A stretch of DNA of 32,000 nt from Chthoniobacter flavus (GTDB lineage Bacteria; Verrucomicrobiota; Verrucomicrobiia; Chthoniobacterales; Terrimicrobiaceae): assembly GCA_945860745.1 (NCBI GenBank), contig CAMASH010000035.1, positions 1-32,000 on the forward strand, given 5' to 3'. Under the pieces are notes generated by a model that searched no databases, had not been told where the DNA came from, and saw only the letters and a program-made list of their open reading frames with translations. Position 1 is the stretch's first letter, and the number at the start of each line of letters is the position of its first letter. A program made the position numbers and the translations under genes. This document shows, one piece after another, positions 21,540 through 30,113 of this stretch.

Positions 21540-21962
21540 ATGGCGGACCCCGCATACCCGTCTCCGGAGCCGTCGGGGCCCGGGACGACCCGCGGAGCTT
21601 TGGCCGAGCTGCTGAGCTTTGCCGGCTCTCTGGGCCGGCACATCGACGCTTTACTGGCGCTGGCCGGGCACGAGACCAAGGAGGCGGCCGCGCTTTATCT
21701 CCGGCTCGTCATCCTGCTGGTTGCGGCGGTGGCCTTCGTGATTTTGGGATATATTTTCCTGCTGCTTTTTATTGCGTTCCTGCTGGCTGCCGTTTTCGGG
21801 ATCAACTGGATTTGGATTACTCTCGGGCTGGCCCTTCTTCATCTCCTTGGCGCGGCGGTCTGCGCCCTGCATGTGAGAAATCATCTGCCGACCCCTGTCT
21901 TCACCTCCACTTCGGCGGAACTGAAACGGGACTTCGCTACGCTGAAACAGTTTAAATCATGA
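21540..21962 (+). CDS. YqjE/DUF1469-type (phage holin-like) membrane protein
   Basis: The 140-residue protein has a helical N-terminal part (ALAELLSFAGSLGRHIDALL), a conserved-looking GHETKEAAALYLRLVI lead-in and two tightly spaced membrane segments (about residues 56-80 and 85-110), then a soluble tail. This is the pattern of the YqjE/putative actinobacterial holin-X family. Despite the name there is no evidence for lysis activity. It lies between the DUF883 and YqjK-like genes and overlaps the latter by ATGA. Confidence 0.82.
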   Translation: MADPAYPSPEPSGPGTTRGALAELLSFAGSLGRHIDALLALAGHETKEAAALYLRLVILLVAAVAFVILGYIFLLLFIAFLLAAVFGINWIWITLGLALLHLLGAAVCALHVRNHLPTPVFTSTSAELKRDFATLKQFKS

Positions 21963-22339
21963 CGAAGGAACAGATACTCGCCGAGGTGGCCCGGAGCCGT
22001 TCATCCCTGGCCCGGGATTTCACCTCGGTGCGCCGCGAACTCGATTTTCCAACCAAAGTCAATCAGCTCGTCCGCCGCAAGCCCCTGGCCTGGCTCGGCG
22101 GGGCGGCCGCCCTTGGCTGGCTGCTGGCCGGTCCGAAAACCAAAACGCGCGTGGTCACGCGGCTTCTCCCATCCGATGGGAAACCGGCCAAGCGCACGGA
22201 GAAAGAGCCGGCGGCCCGGCCGGGTCTCCTCGGGGTTTTGATTGCCGTGGTTAAGTTTTCCCTGCCTCTGCTCAAACCGGTACTTACCGCCTACGCCGGC
22301 AAGCGCTTCGCGGATCTCGCCGCGAAGCTGGCCAGGTAA
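21959..22339 (+). CDS. YqjK/DUF3618-like membrane-associated protein (126 aa)
   Basis: The N-terminus (EQILAEVARSRSSLARDFTS, then VRRELDFPTKVNQLVRRKPL) resembles the DUF3618/YqjK pattern, followed by a weak membrane segment (AWLGGAAALGWLLAG), a basic linker and a second hydrophobic helix (LLGVLIAVVKFSLPLLKPVL). The start overlaps the YqjE-like stop by ATGA. It completes the envelope trio; the molecular role is not known. Confidence 0.65.
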   Translation: MTKEQILAEVARSRSSLARDFTSVRRELDFPTKVNQLVRRKPLAWLGGAAALGWLLAGPKTKTRVVTRLLPSDGKPAKRTEKEPAARPGLLGVLIAVVKFSLPLLKPVLTAYAGKRFADLAAKLAR

Positions 22340-22412
22340 GGCGCGGTGAGGAAATGACCTCCTCGAACATTTTCTGCTTTTGTGATCAACCCCCAGACGC
22401 CATAACCTCCCT

Positions 22413-23540
22413 GTGAGTTCTGAAGCGCCCGCTGCCCCCCTCGCCATCGAGGTCGTTGCCCAAAATGAGGTGCGCACCCTCGATCACGTTGACCAATATC
22501 TGACGGTCGGCAAGGAATCCGGAGCCTCCGACATCCATCTCGCCGTCAACTCCCGCCCGATCTGGCGGCGGTTCGGCAACCTTGAGGCCATCTGGCTGCA
22601 GGCGCCCGTCCTGAGCGCGGCGGACACCGAGCGGCTGGCCATGGGGTTTCTCACGGACCACCAGAAGGGCATCATGGCGGAGCGCGGCGATGTGGACTTC
22701 GCCTATGCCAACGAATTCGGGCGTTTCCGCGCCTGCGTGGTCAGGCAGCGGCTCGGCTACGACATCACCTTCCGCATCATCAACAGTTCGGTCAAGACGA
22801 TGGACGAACTGGGCCTGCCCCCGCAGCTCAAGCTGCTCACCCAGTATCACAACGGTCTGGTGCTGGTGACCGGCTCCGTCGGCAGCGGCAAGAGCACGAC
22901 CCTGGCCGCGCTGGTGCAGGAGATCAACCAGGCCCGCCACGATCACATCATCACGCTGGAAGATCCGATCGAATACATCATCCATTCGCAGGGTTGCCAC
23001 GTCACCCAGCGAGAGGTCCACACCCATACCAAATCCTTTGGTGCCGCCCTCCGCGGCGCCCTCCGCGAAGACCCCGATGTGATCATGGTGGGGGAAATGC
23101 GCGACCTGGAAACCATTTCGCTGGCCATCACCGCTTCCGAAACCGGCCACCTTGTGCTCGGCACGCTCCACACCAGCAACGCCGCCCGAACCCTCGATCG
23201 CGTGCTCGACGTTTTTCCCACCGACCAGCGCGACCAGATCCGCATCATGGTCAGCGAATCCCTGCGCGGCATCATCAGCCAGCAACTCGTGCCCCGCGCC
23301 GATGGCACCGGCCGATGTCTGGCCATGGAAATCCTCATGAACAACCCCGCCGTCGGAAACCTCATCCGCGAAGGCAAGACCTTCATGCTGCCGGGTGTGA
23401 TCCAGACCGGAAAAAAACAGGGCATGCAGTTGATGGACGATTCGCTTCAGTCGCTTTATGAATCGGGCCTGATCTCACCCGAGGAAGCCTACTATCGCTC
23501 GGAAAACAAAACCCTCATGCGTCAGGTCTTGGGGAGATAG
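22413..23540 (+). CDS. PilT/PilU-family twitching ATPase, first copy
   Basis: PilT-type hexameric ATPases power retraction of type IV pili at the inner-membrane base. The 375-residue product has an N-terminal PAS-like domain (SGASDIHLAVNSRPIWRRFG) and the RecA-like domain: Walker A VTGSVGSGKSTT (about 152-163), Asp box LEDPIEY, Walker B DVIMVGEMRDLET, His box LGTLHTSNAARTLD, and the C-terminal NLIREGKTFMLPGVIQTGKK. The Walker A begins GSV where most family members have GPT. A GTG start is used and no good ribosome site is seen. It lies six bases before a second copy. Its N-terminal extension makes PilU-like assignment plausible. Confidence 0.9.
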   Translation: MSSEAPAAPLAIEVVAQNEVRTLDHVDQYLTVGKESGASDIHLAVNSRPIWRRFGNLEAIWLQAPVLSAADTERLAMGFLTDHQKGIMAERGDVDFAYANEFGRFRACVVRQRLGYDITFRIINSSVKTMDELGLPPQLKLLTQYHNGLVLVTGSVGSGKSTTLAALVQEINQARHDHIITLEDPIEYIIHSQGCHVTQREVHTHTKSFGAALRGALREDPDVIMVGEMRDLETISLAITASETGHLVLGTLHTSNAARTLDRVLDVFPTDQRDQIRIMVSESLRGIISQQLVPRADGTGRCLAMEILMNNPAVGNLIREGKTFMLPGVIQTGKKQGMQLMDDSLQSLYESGLISPEEAYYRSENKTLMRQVLGR

Positions 23541-23546
23541 ACGACC

Positions 23547-24695
23547 ATGGCTTACATCGACCAGCTTTTTCAGGCCCTCATTCAGGAGGGGGGATCCGAT
23601 CTTCACTTGGGCGAAGGCCAGCCGGCCAAGATCCGCCGGCACGGCGAGATCGTGCCCATCGGTGAGGAACCGCTCACCCGCGAGCACATGTCCTACATGC
23701 TGAGCGAAATCTGCTCGCCTGCGCGCTGGGAAAAATTCAATGAGACCGGCGACCTCGATTTTGCCTACGAGATGGACACGCAAAACCGCTTTCGCTGCAA
23801 CTACCTCAAGCAGACCAGCGGCTACGGCGCGGTTTTTCGTATCATCCCGACCAAGATCAAGACCCTCGAGGAACTGGGCGTGCCCTCCGTCATCAAATCC
23901 TTCGGCGAGATGCGCGGCGGCATCGTCCTCGTCACCGGCCCGACCGGGTCCGGCAAGAGCACGACCCTCGCGGCCTTGATGGATTACATCAACGTCAACT
24001 TCTCGCGGCATATTGTAACCATCGAGGAACCGATCGAGTTCGTGCACAACAACAAGAAAAGCATCATCACCCAGCGCGAGGTGCCCGAGCATTCCATCAG
24101 CTTTCCCGCCGGTTTGAAGGCGGCTTTACGCGAAGACGCCGACATCGTGCTCGTGGGCGAAATGCGCGACCTGGAAACGATTTCCCTCGCCCTGACCGCG
24201 GCGGAAACCGGCCTGCTCGTCTTCGGCACGCTGCACACGAACAACTCGCGCAAGACAGTTGATCGTATGATCGACGTTTTTCCCTCGGACCAGCAATCGC
24301 AGGTCCGCACCATGCTGGCGGCGTCGCTGCGCGGCGTGGTCGCCCAGCTTTTGCTGAAACGCGCCGACGTCCCCGGCCGGATCGCGGTGAATGAAATTCT
24401 GGTCACCAACAATGCCGTCTCCGCCATCATCCGCGAAGGAGCCACGCAAAAGCTCCAGGACGTCATCGTGGCCGGAAAAGGCGAGGGGATGCAGTTCATG
24501 GACGACGCCATCTGGGAGCATCTTGTTTCCGGGGCGACCTCCCCGCACGAAGCCTACATGAAAGCCATCGACAAGCAGCGTTTCCGGCCCTTTCTCCCCG
24601 CCGAGGAGGCCGAGCTGGGAAACTCCGCCGGTCTGGTCGATGATGGCGCGCCGCGCCAGGACAAGGCGAAAAAAGTCGGGGCCTTAAGGCACTGA
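23547..24695 (+). CDS. pilT: PilT-family twitching ATPase, second copy
   Basis: This 382-residue protein has the canonical set: N-terminal GGSDLHLGEGQPAKIRRHGE, Walker A GPTGSGKSTT (131-140), Asp box IEEPIEFVH, Walker B ADIVLVGEMRDLET, His box FGTLHTNNSRKTVDR and AIIREGATQKLQDVIVAGKG. GGGGAGA lies at good spacing before the ATG, inside the end of the first copy. It is closer to standard PilT than its neighbour and has an extra acidic C-terminal tail. Two adjacent retraction ATPases imply a PilT/PilU-like pair. No other pilus gene is in the window. Confidence 0.92.
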   Translation: MAYIDQLFQALIQEGGSDLHLGEGQPAKIRRHGEIVPIGEEPLTREHMSYMLSEICSPARWEKFNETGDLDFAYEMDTQNRFRCNYLKQTSGYGAVFRIIPTKIKTLEELGVPSVIKSFGEMRGGIVLVTGPTGSGKSTTLAALMDYINVNFSRHIVTIEEPIEFVHNNKKSIITQREVPEHSISFPAGLKAALREDADIVLVGEMRDLETISLALTAAETGLLVFGTLHTNNSRKTVDRMIDVFPSDQQSQVRTMLAASLRGVVAQLLLKRADVPGRIAVNEILVTNNAVSAIIREGATQKLQDVIVAGKGEGMQFMDDAIWEHLVSGATSPHEAYMKAIDKQRFRPFLPAEEAELGNSAGLVDDGAPRQDKAKKVGALRH

Positions 24696-24726
24696 CCCGC
24701 CCGTTCGATCAGCAGCAAGGATCCCA

Positions 24727-25479
24727 ATGCCCACGGCGGACTTCATCCTGGTGGACATCAGCAATTCGTTCACGAAGGTGGCATTTTCCAGCCGCGAACG
24801 GGTTGGACGCACGCTTCGTCTGCCCACCCCGCAACTCACGACGGCCAGCCTCCGCCAGGTGATGGGTTCCCGCCGCGCCTTGCACGCCGTCGCCGCCTCG
24901 GTCGTTCCGGAGAAAAACAAAATCCTCACCGCAGTTCTTCCGCAGCCGGTCTGCTGGGTCGATCACAAGGCGACTCTCGGCATCGGCATCAACTATCCCA
25001 ACCCGGCCACCATCGGCGCGGACCGGCTGGCCAATGCCGTGGCTGCAAAGACGCTCTACGGCGCGCCAGCCATCGTGGTGGATTTCGGCACCGCGGTGAC
25101 CTTTGACGTCATTTCGGCCAAGGGCGAGTATATCGGCGGAGTGATCACGCCGGGGCTTTCCGCCCTGACCGATTATCTCCACAGCCGCACCGCGTTGCTG
25201 CCCCGCGTGACGTTGAAGGAACCGCGCCGGGCCATCGGGCGCAGCACCAAAGAGGCGATGCAATCAGGGGCGGTCCACGGTTACCGCGGCCTCATCGGCG
25301 AAATCGTTCGGCAGATCTTGCGGGAGATCAACCCCGGAAAAAAGCCGCCCATCATTGCCACCGGAGGAGATGCCCGCTTGATCGCCGGACAAACGGGAAT
25401 TTTTTCCGCCGTCGATCCGGGACTCACCCTGGAAGGGTTGCGGCTGATTGGAGGCCTGAACTTTCCGGTTCGGAAGTAG
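24727..25479 (+). CDS. coaX: Type III pantothenate kinase
   Basis: CoaX phosphorylates pantothenate in the first step of coenzyme A synthesis. The 250-residue protein shows the ASKHA-fold landmarks: N-terminal ILVDISNSFTKVAF, then IGADRLANAVAAKTLYGAPA, VVDFGTAVTFDVISAKG with the catalytic-site Asp, and GGVITPGLSALTDYL. AAGGA precedes the ATG at good spacing. Its 3' end overlaps the convergent metal permease gene by 56 bases. Confidence 0.94.
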   Translation: MPTADFILVDISNSFTKVAFSSRERVGRTLRLPTPQLTTASLRQVMGSRRALHAVAASVVPEKNKILTAVLPQPVCWVDHKATLGIGINYPNPATIGADRLANAVAAKTLYGAPAIVVDFGTAVTFDVISAKGEYIGGVITPGLSALTDYLHSRTALLPRVTLKEPRRAIGRSTKEAMQSGAVHGYRGLIGEIVRQILREINPGKKPPIIATGGDARLIAGQTGIFSAVDPGLTLEGLRLIGGLNFPVRK

Positions 25480-26401
25480 AGACCGGCCGCCGGGCCCTCA
25501 GCGCGGTCACGGCCCAGGCCAGGGCAAAAAGCAGCGAGCCGCAGACGACCATCGCTCCGGCCGCCGAGCATTTCAGCCAGATCGAAAGATGATATCCCAG
25601 CAAGGCGCTGATCACCGCGTGACCAATCGTGAGCACCAGCCGCACCGGCAAGCAGGGGGAAAGCTGCGCTGCGAACATCGCCGGAACAATCAACATCGCC
25701 ACCGCCAGGATCGCGCCGACCGACTCAAAAGCACTGACCACCACCAGCGAAAGCGCGGTCATGAGCCCGTAGTGCCACACCCCGGTTTTCAACCCCATGG
25801 ATTTCGCCAGGGCCGGATCGAAGGACGTGATCAGGAGTTCTTTGTAAAAGCAGAGGATGCCGACAATAAGCACCCCAGTCACCACCGCCATACGCAGCAC
25901 CGAAGGCGGACCCAACGCGACTTGTCCCCACAGGATCGGAGGTTCCAGCGGAACCAGGGCAATCTCTCCATAAAGAACACAATCCGCGTCAATGTGCACC
26001 GGTCCGGCCGACTCCGCCAGACTGACGAGGGTCACCCCGAGCGCAAAGAGACTGGTGAAGGCGATGCAGATGGCGGAGTCCACCTTCACGCGGGTTTGCT
26101 TGTGGATGAATTCGATGATCGCCACCGTCAGCAATCCCGCAGCCAGGGCGCCGGCAAACATCACCGGCGTGTCCACATGCCGGAAGATGAGGAAGGCCAC
26201 GATCAAGCCGAGCAGAATACTGTGACTGATGGCATCACCCACCAGCGCCATGCGGCGCAGGAGCAGATAGTTTCCCACCAAACCACAAGCCGTTCCGACC
26301 AGCACCCCCATCAGAACGATCCAAATACTGAAGGCAAAACCTTCCGTCCAGGGCGCGATGACCACGCGATGAAAATCAAAGGCGGGAATGAGTTGATTCA
26401 T
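25424..26401 (-). CDS. mntD: Manganese/zinc ABC transporter permease, second subunit
   Basis: This inner-membrane permease belongs to the ABC-3 family for Mn, Zn or Fe. The 325-residue protein has about eight or nine helices and the family landmarks LVGNYLLLRRMALVGDAISH and LGLIVAF near the start, FYKELLITSFDPALAKSMGL in the cytoplasmic loop that meets the ATPase, and SVGAILAVAMLIVPAMFAAQ. The start overlaps the fused permease gene by ATGA, so it is the last gene of the importer operon. Metal choice (Mn) is inferred from the MntR-type regulator beside the operon. Its last residues (PVSTSEPESSGLQ) are encoded opposite the coaX end. Confidence 0.9.
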   Translation of the reverse strand: MNQLIPAFDFHRVVIAPWTEGFAFSIWIVLMGVLVGTACGLVGNYLLLRRMALVGDAISHSILLGLIVAFLIFRHVDTPVMFAGALAAGLLTVAIIEFIHKQTRVKVDSAICIAFTSLFALGVTLVSLAESAGPVHIDADCVLYGEIALVPLEPPILWGQVALGPPSVLRMAVVTGVLIVGILCFYKELLITSFDPALAKSMGLKTGVWHYGLMTALSLVVVSAFESVGAILAVAMLIVPAMFAAQLSPCLPVRLVLTIGHAVISALLGYHLSIWLKCSAAGAMVVCGSLLFALAWAVTALRARRPVSTSEPESSGLQSAATLPG

Positions 26402-27837
26402 GTCGCCGGGTGAATCCTCGCGGGACCTCCGCTATGAATATCCGCAAGGCCCGGGATGAGTTTTCCGTGCGGATCGCGATGCGCGTAGTTGAGCCGCTTT
26501 TCGAGCAACCGGACGGTGTCCTCTCCCAGAATGTGCTCGATCTTGTCCGCGTCCTCGTGCACGTGGTCGAGCGCGTAGTTGGCCGCGTGGGTCAGATACA
26601 ACTCCCACAGCCGGTGGTTGCGCACGATCTCGCAGGCGCGTTTCCAGCCATCGGGCGTGAAGACCGCCGCTTGGCCGTCTCCGGAAATTGTGACCAAGCC
26701 GTGCGAGCGGAGGGACCGCATTTCCACCTGCACATCCTCAATGGCTTCGCGCCGCGCTTCGGCCAGATCGCGCAGCGGAACGGTCTCCCCGCGGAAGCCC
26801 TCTTCCTCCAGCACATGATACATGACCTTCAACATGTTCTCACGGCCAATCCGGGCGGACCGTGAGCGATGCCGCCACCACCGGGACAGCACCCCGTGAC
26901 GCGGACCCAACAACAAGGCCGCCAGGAAAACAGCCGTCGCCGCCAGCACCATCAAGGGACCGGTGGGAAGATTGCGCCCGACGTAGGAAAAGAACGCTCC
27001 CACCGCACCAGTAGTCACTCCGAAAATTGCCGACAAAACCAACATCATCCCGAGTCGATCGGTCAGCAAATATGCGGCGGCGGCCGGAATCACCAGCATG
27101 GCGGAGACCAAAACCACCCCCACCGCCTGCAAGGAAGACACAATGGCAAAGGCCAGCAGCACCATCAGCACGTAGTGGAAGACCCGGGCCGGTATGCCGA
27201 CCGATATCGCGAAGGCCGCGTCGAAACTTGTGACGAGAAACTCTTTGTAGAATGCCAGCACAATGACGACCGCCAGAATGGTTACGCCTCCTAGCAGCAT
27301 CACATCGCCCGGACCCAAGGCGGCCGCCTGGCCGAACATGAATTTGTCGAGGCCGCTTTTGTTTCCGCCGGGCAGATTTTGAATCATGGTGACCAGACAC
27401 ACTCCGACGGCGAAAAACGAGGCCAGCACAAAGCCCAGGGCGGCGTCCTCTTTTTGCCGGGTGGTATTGCGAATGGCCTGGACGAGGCCCGCGCCAAGCA
27501 AGCCGGCCACGGTGGCACCGATGAAAATCGCGACGGGATCCTTGGTCATGTTCCAGAGAAATCCCAGCGCCACTCCGGGCAGGACGGCGTGTGACAGCGC
27601 ATCGCTCATCAGGGCGAGTTTGCGCACGACCAGGAATGCGCCCATCAGGCCACAGCTGATCCCGAGCAGAATCGAACCAACCAAGGCGAAGCGAAGAGAG
27701 GGATCCTGCAGGGTGAAGAACCGCACCGCCCTCTCGGCCAAACCGGTTTCGGTCAGTTCGCTGATTCTTGCCGCGTAAGCAAACTGGGGCAGAAGAATCG
27801 CCGCCAGCAGCAAGAGGGCCGGATGTCGCGCTTTCAC
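26398..27837 (-). CDS. mntC: Metal ABC permease fused to a DtxR/MntR-like C-terminal domain
   Basis: Residues about 1-310 form an ABC-3 metal permease (SCGLMGAFLVVRKLALMSDA and LSHAVLPG, then FYKEFLVTSFDAAFAISVGI). Residues 333-479 are a soluble extension resembling iron-dependent repressors: a winged helix (MLKVMYHVLEEEGFRGETVP, then EDVQVEMRSLRSHGLVTI), the metal/dimer region ACEIVRNHRLWELYLT, then HEDADKIEHILGED and AHRDPHGKLIPG. Permease-DtxR fusions are known in some phyla. The tail could sense metal from the cytoplasmic face of the transporter or bind DNA; this sequence cannot say which. The ATG overlaps the ATPase stop (ATGA). Confidence 0.9.
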   Translation of the reverse strand: MKARHPALLLLAAILLPQFAYAARISELTETGLAERAVRFFTLQDPSLRFALVGSILLGISCGLMGAFLVVRKLALMSDALSHAVLPGVALGFLWNMTKDPVAIFIGATVAGLLGAGLVQAIRNTTRQKEDAALGFVLASFFAVGVCLVTMIQNLPGGNKSGLDKFMFGQAAALGPGDVMLLGGVTILAVVIVLAFYKEFLVTSFDAAFAISVGIPARVFHYVLMVLLAFAIVSSLQAVGVVLVSAMLVIPAAAAYLLTDRLGMMLVLSAIFGVTTGAVGAFFSYVGRNLPTGPLMVLAATAVFLAALLLGPRHGVLSRWWRHRSRSARIGRENMLKVMYHVLEEEGFRGETVPLRDLAEARREAIEDVQVEMRSLRSHGLVTISGDGQAAVFTPDGWKRACEIVRNHRLWELYLTHAANYALDHVHEDADKIEHILGEDTVRLLEKRLNYAHRDPHGKLIPGLADIHSGGPARIHPAT

Positions 27838-28607
27838 TTCGTCCCGCCCCCCAAGGTCTCAACGACCTCCGAGAGAATCGTCAGTCGCCCTCCATAAGTC
27901 GTCTGCAGCATCTCGGAGGTGAACACTTCCGGGGTGGGACCAAAGGCCACCAACCTCATATTGAGCAGCATGAGCATGTCAAAGTAATCCCGGGCCGATG
28001 AGAGGTCATGATGCACGACCAGAACCGTCTTGCCGCGGGTTTTCAATTCGCGCAGAAGGGTGATAATCGCCGACTCGGTGGCAGCGTCCACACCGACAAA
28101 CGGCTCATCCATGAGATACAAGTCGCTCTCCTGGGCCAGCGCCCGCGCCAGAAAAACGCGCTGCTGCTGACCGCCGGAAAGATTCCCGATCTGCCGTTTG
28201 GCATAAGGCAGCATGTGCACTTTCTCCAGACACTCCCGCGCCACGTCGTGATCCTGCCGGGAGGGACGCTGACCGAGTCGCAGCCGTCCATAGCGCCCCA
28301 TCAGCACGACATCCATCACGTTGACGGGGAAATCCCAATCGACCGATTCCCGCTGGGGCACATAGCCGACACGCCGGCAATTTTCCGCATAGGGTTTCCC
28401 GAAAACCTTTACCCACCCGCTGGAAAGCGGAAGCAGCCCCATGATGGCTTTAATGAAGGTGGACTTCCCCGCGCCATTGGGGCCGACGATGCCGATCAGA
28501 TTCCCGGCCGGCACAGCCAGATCAATGCCATAAAGCACCGGCTTCTGGTGATAAGCCACGCTCATGTCGTGGACTTCGAGCGGAACATCGGACAAAGGCA
28601 AGGTCAT
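27834..28607 (-). CDS. mntB: Manganese/zinc ABC transporter ATP-binding protein
   Basis: This 257-residue ATPase powers the metal importer. It has Walker A GPNGAGKST (42-50), a Q-loop before YVPQRESVDWDFPVNVMDVV, signature NLSGGQQQRVFLARAL, Walker B DLYLMDEPFVGVD and the switch His in VLVVHHDLSS. The QRESVDWDFPVNVMDVVLMG stretch is typical of Mn/Zn-type members. It starts 12 bases after the binding-protein gene and overlaps the fused permease by ATGA, so all four genes form one operon. Confidence 0.93.
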   Translation of the reverse strand: MTLPLSDVPLEVHDMSVAYHQKPVLYGIDLAVPAGNLIGIVGPNGAGKSTFIKAIMGLLPLSSGWVKVFGKPYAENCRRVGYVPQRESVDWDFPVNVMDVVLMGRYGRLRLGQRPSRQDHDVARECLEKVHMLPYAKRQIGNLSGGQQQRVFLARALAQESDLYLMDEPFVGVDAATESAIITLLRELKTRGKTVLVVHHDLSSARDYFDMLMLLNMRLVAFGPTPEVFTSEMLQTTYGGRLTILSEVVETLGGGTK

Positions 28608-28619
28608 CAGGCAGGCCGG

Positions 28620-29546
28620 CTATTTGAGGGCATTGACGATCGTGGTCATATTGCAGCGAACCATTCCGTCATACGTGCCGGTATCGAAACCTTCCTTCAT
28701 TTCCCCCGCGCGCCCCATCGCATCCGAAAACAATTCCCCGCCGACTTTGACCCCCGCATCCTCCGCCACGCGCCGGATCGCGGCGGGATTTACGCTGCTC
28801 TCCACGAAGATCGCCTTCACCTTCTGCTTCTTGATGAAGTCCACCAGGCCGGCCATGTCAGCAAGGGCCGCCTCCGAAACAGTGGAAACCCCCTGGAGTC
28901 CGACCACCTGAAATCCATAGGCCCGGCCGAAGTAGTTGTAGGCATCGTGACTCGTCACCAGGATGCGCTGCCCCTGCGGGAGCTGGGCCGCGGTGGTCTT
29001 GCACCACTCATCCAGTGCGGCCAGGCGTTGCGAAAGTTCGGCGCCGCTTTTCTCAAAGTATTCCCGGCCCGCCGGATCCACGTCAATGAGACCCTTCACG
29101 ATGGTGGGAATGGTTTGCGCCCACATTCTGACATCGAACCAGATATGCGGATCATAATGTCCCTGAAACTGGGCGGGCTCCAGCAAGCGATCCTCGGGAA
29201 CGCTTTCCGTCGTGGCATAAACCTTCTTGCCCGTGCGGGCCAGACGGGCAAAGAGATCGCCCATGCGCCCCTCCAGCATCAGGCCGCTGTAAAAAATCAC
29301 ATCCGCCTGATTCAACCGGGAGGCATCTTCGGAAGTGGGTTTGTAAAGGTGCGGATCGACCCCCGGCCCCATCAGTTGCTCCACCACCACCCGGTCGCCG
29401 CCCACCTGCCGGACCAGATCGGCCACCATCCCGATGGTCGCAACGGCCTTGCTCTTCTCGCCCGCAAAAGCCGGACCCGCCGCCAGCCACACGGCCAGCA
29501 CCATCAGCACGATCCCCCCTCCTTGTTTCGTTGGCATGATGGGCAT
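28620..29546 (-). CDS. mntA: Metal-binding solute-binding protein of the ABC importer
   Basis: This cluster A-I (ZnuA/MntA-like) protein captures metal in the periplasm. A signal peptide (about residues 1-28, ending AAGPAFA) precedes the mature part. The metal ligands are in expected contexts: H66 in DPHLYKP, H134 in DPHIWFD, E249 in FVESSVN and D275 in FSDAMG. Two His, one Glu and one Asp fit manganese better than zinc, and there is no His-rich loop. The start is uncertain: ATGs at 29546 and 29537 give a leader with a basic residue, whereas AAGGAGG lies seven bases before an internal GTG at 29510. Confidence 0.92.
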   Translation of the reverse strand: MPIMPTKQGGGIVLMVLAVWLAAGPAFAGEKSKAVATIGMVADLVRQVGGDRVVVEQLMGPGVDPHLYKPTSEDASRLNQADVIFYSGLMLEGRMGDLFARLARTGKKVYATTESVPEDRLLEPAQFQGHYDPHIWFDVRMWAQTIPTIVKGLIDVDPAGREYFEKSGAELSQRLAALDEWCKTTAAQLPQGQRILVTSHDAYNYFGRAYGFQVVGLQGVSTVSEAALADMAGLVDFIKKQKVKAIFVESSVNPAAIRRVAEDAGVKVGGELFSDAMGRAGEMKEGFDTGTYDGMVRCNMTTIVNALK

Positions 29547-29577
29547 ATAGGCCGGCGGCGGAATTGCGTCAACAATT

Positions 29578-29599
29578 AAAGTTTAATATAACAAACTTT
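29578..29599. promoter_or_regulatory. AT-rich palindrome, candidate MntR operator between mntA and mntR
   Basis: AAAGTTT (29578-29584) and AAACTTT (29593-29599) form a perfect 7-bp inverted repeat around AATATAAC. The 98-base divergent gap is otherwise GC-rich, and this AT-rich patch contains -10-like words for both strands (TAATAT on plus, TATATT on minus). Its position and size suit a dimeric DtxR-family repressor controlling both transcripts. Repressor identity is inferred. Confidence 0.5.
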
Positions 29600-29644
29600 G
29601 TTGTTTCGTGTGGATTATTGGCGCAAAACGGCTAATAGACAGGG

Positions 29645-30097
29645 ATGCCCCGCAAGGAAGCACCCGTCGCGAAGATTTCTGGAAAACGCCGCAAGCTCAG
29701 CTCCCACCACCGGAGCGGGCTGACGGAAAGCGCCGAGGATTATCTGGAATGCATTTCCAATCTCATCGGGCGAAACGGTTACGCCTCCGTGTCCGACGTC
29801 GCGGACTCACTCGATCTGATCCGGCCCAGTGTCTCGATCATGATCAAGCGCCTGGCCGATCTGGGTTATCTGCGCCGGGAGCCGTACCGGGGGTTTATGC
29901 TCACCCCCAAAGGGGAGACCGTGGCAAATTCCATTCAGGAGAGGCACGCGGTGCTGACCGAGCTTTTCCGATTGATGGGCATGAGTCCGAAGGAATTTTA
30001 TTCAGACATCGAAGGTATAGAGCATCACATCAGCAACGCCGCCCTGCCCAGGTTCAAAAAATTGATCCGGCATCTGCAGCAATTTCCCTTGAAATAA
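29645..30097 (+). CDS. mntR: MntR-type manganese-dependent repressor (DtxR family)
   Basis: The 150-residue protein has a basic N-terminal extension, a winged helix (residues about 28-90: GLTESAEDYLECISNLIGRN, then ASVSDVADSLDLIRPSVSIM) and a short dimer domain, without the SH3-like domain of DtxR. The metal residues of B. subtilis MntR are all matched: D32, E35, H101, E123, E126 and H127 (the last three in DIEGIEHHIS). It is divergent from mntA and shares an AT-rich palindrome with it. It would shut off uptake when manganese is high; this is known family behaviour. Confidence 0.92.
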   Translation: MPRKEAPVAKISGKRRKLSSHHRSGLTESAEDYLECISNLIGRNGYASVSDVADSLDLIRPSVSIMIKRLADLGYLRREPYRGFMLTPKGETVANSIQERHAVLTELFRLMGMSPKEFYSDIEGIEHHISNAALPRFKKLIRHLQQFPLK

Positions 30098-30113
30098 ACG
30101 AGCGGGCCGCGAC

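Noticed and set aside
21540-21962. Phage holin, hence a prophage remnant
   Set aside because: The 'holin' name is only a family label; the gene sits in a YqjD-YqjE-YqjK-like envelope set with no phage genes around it.
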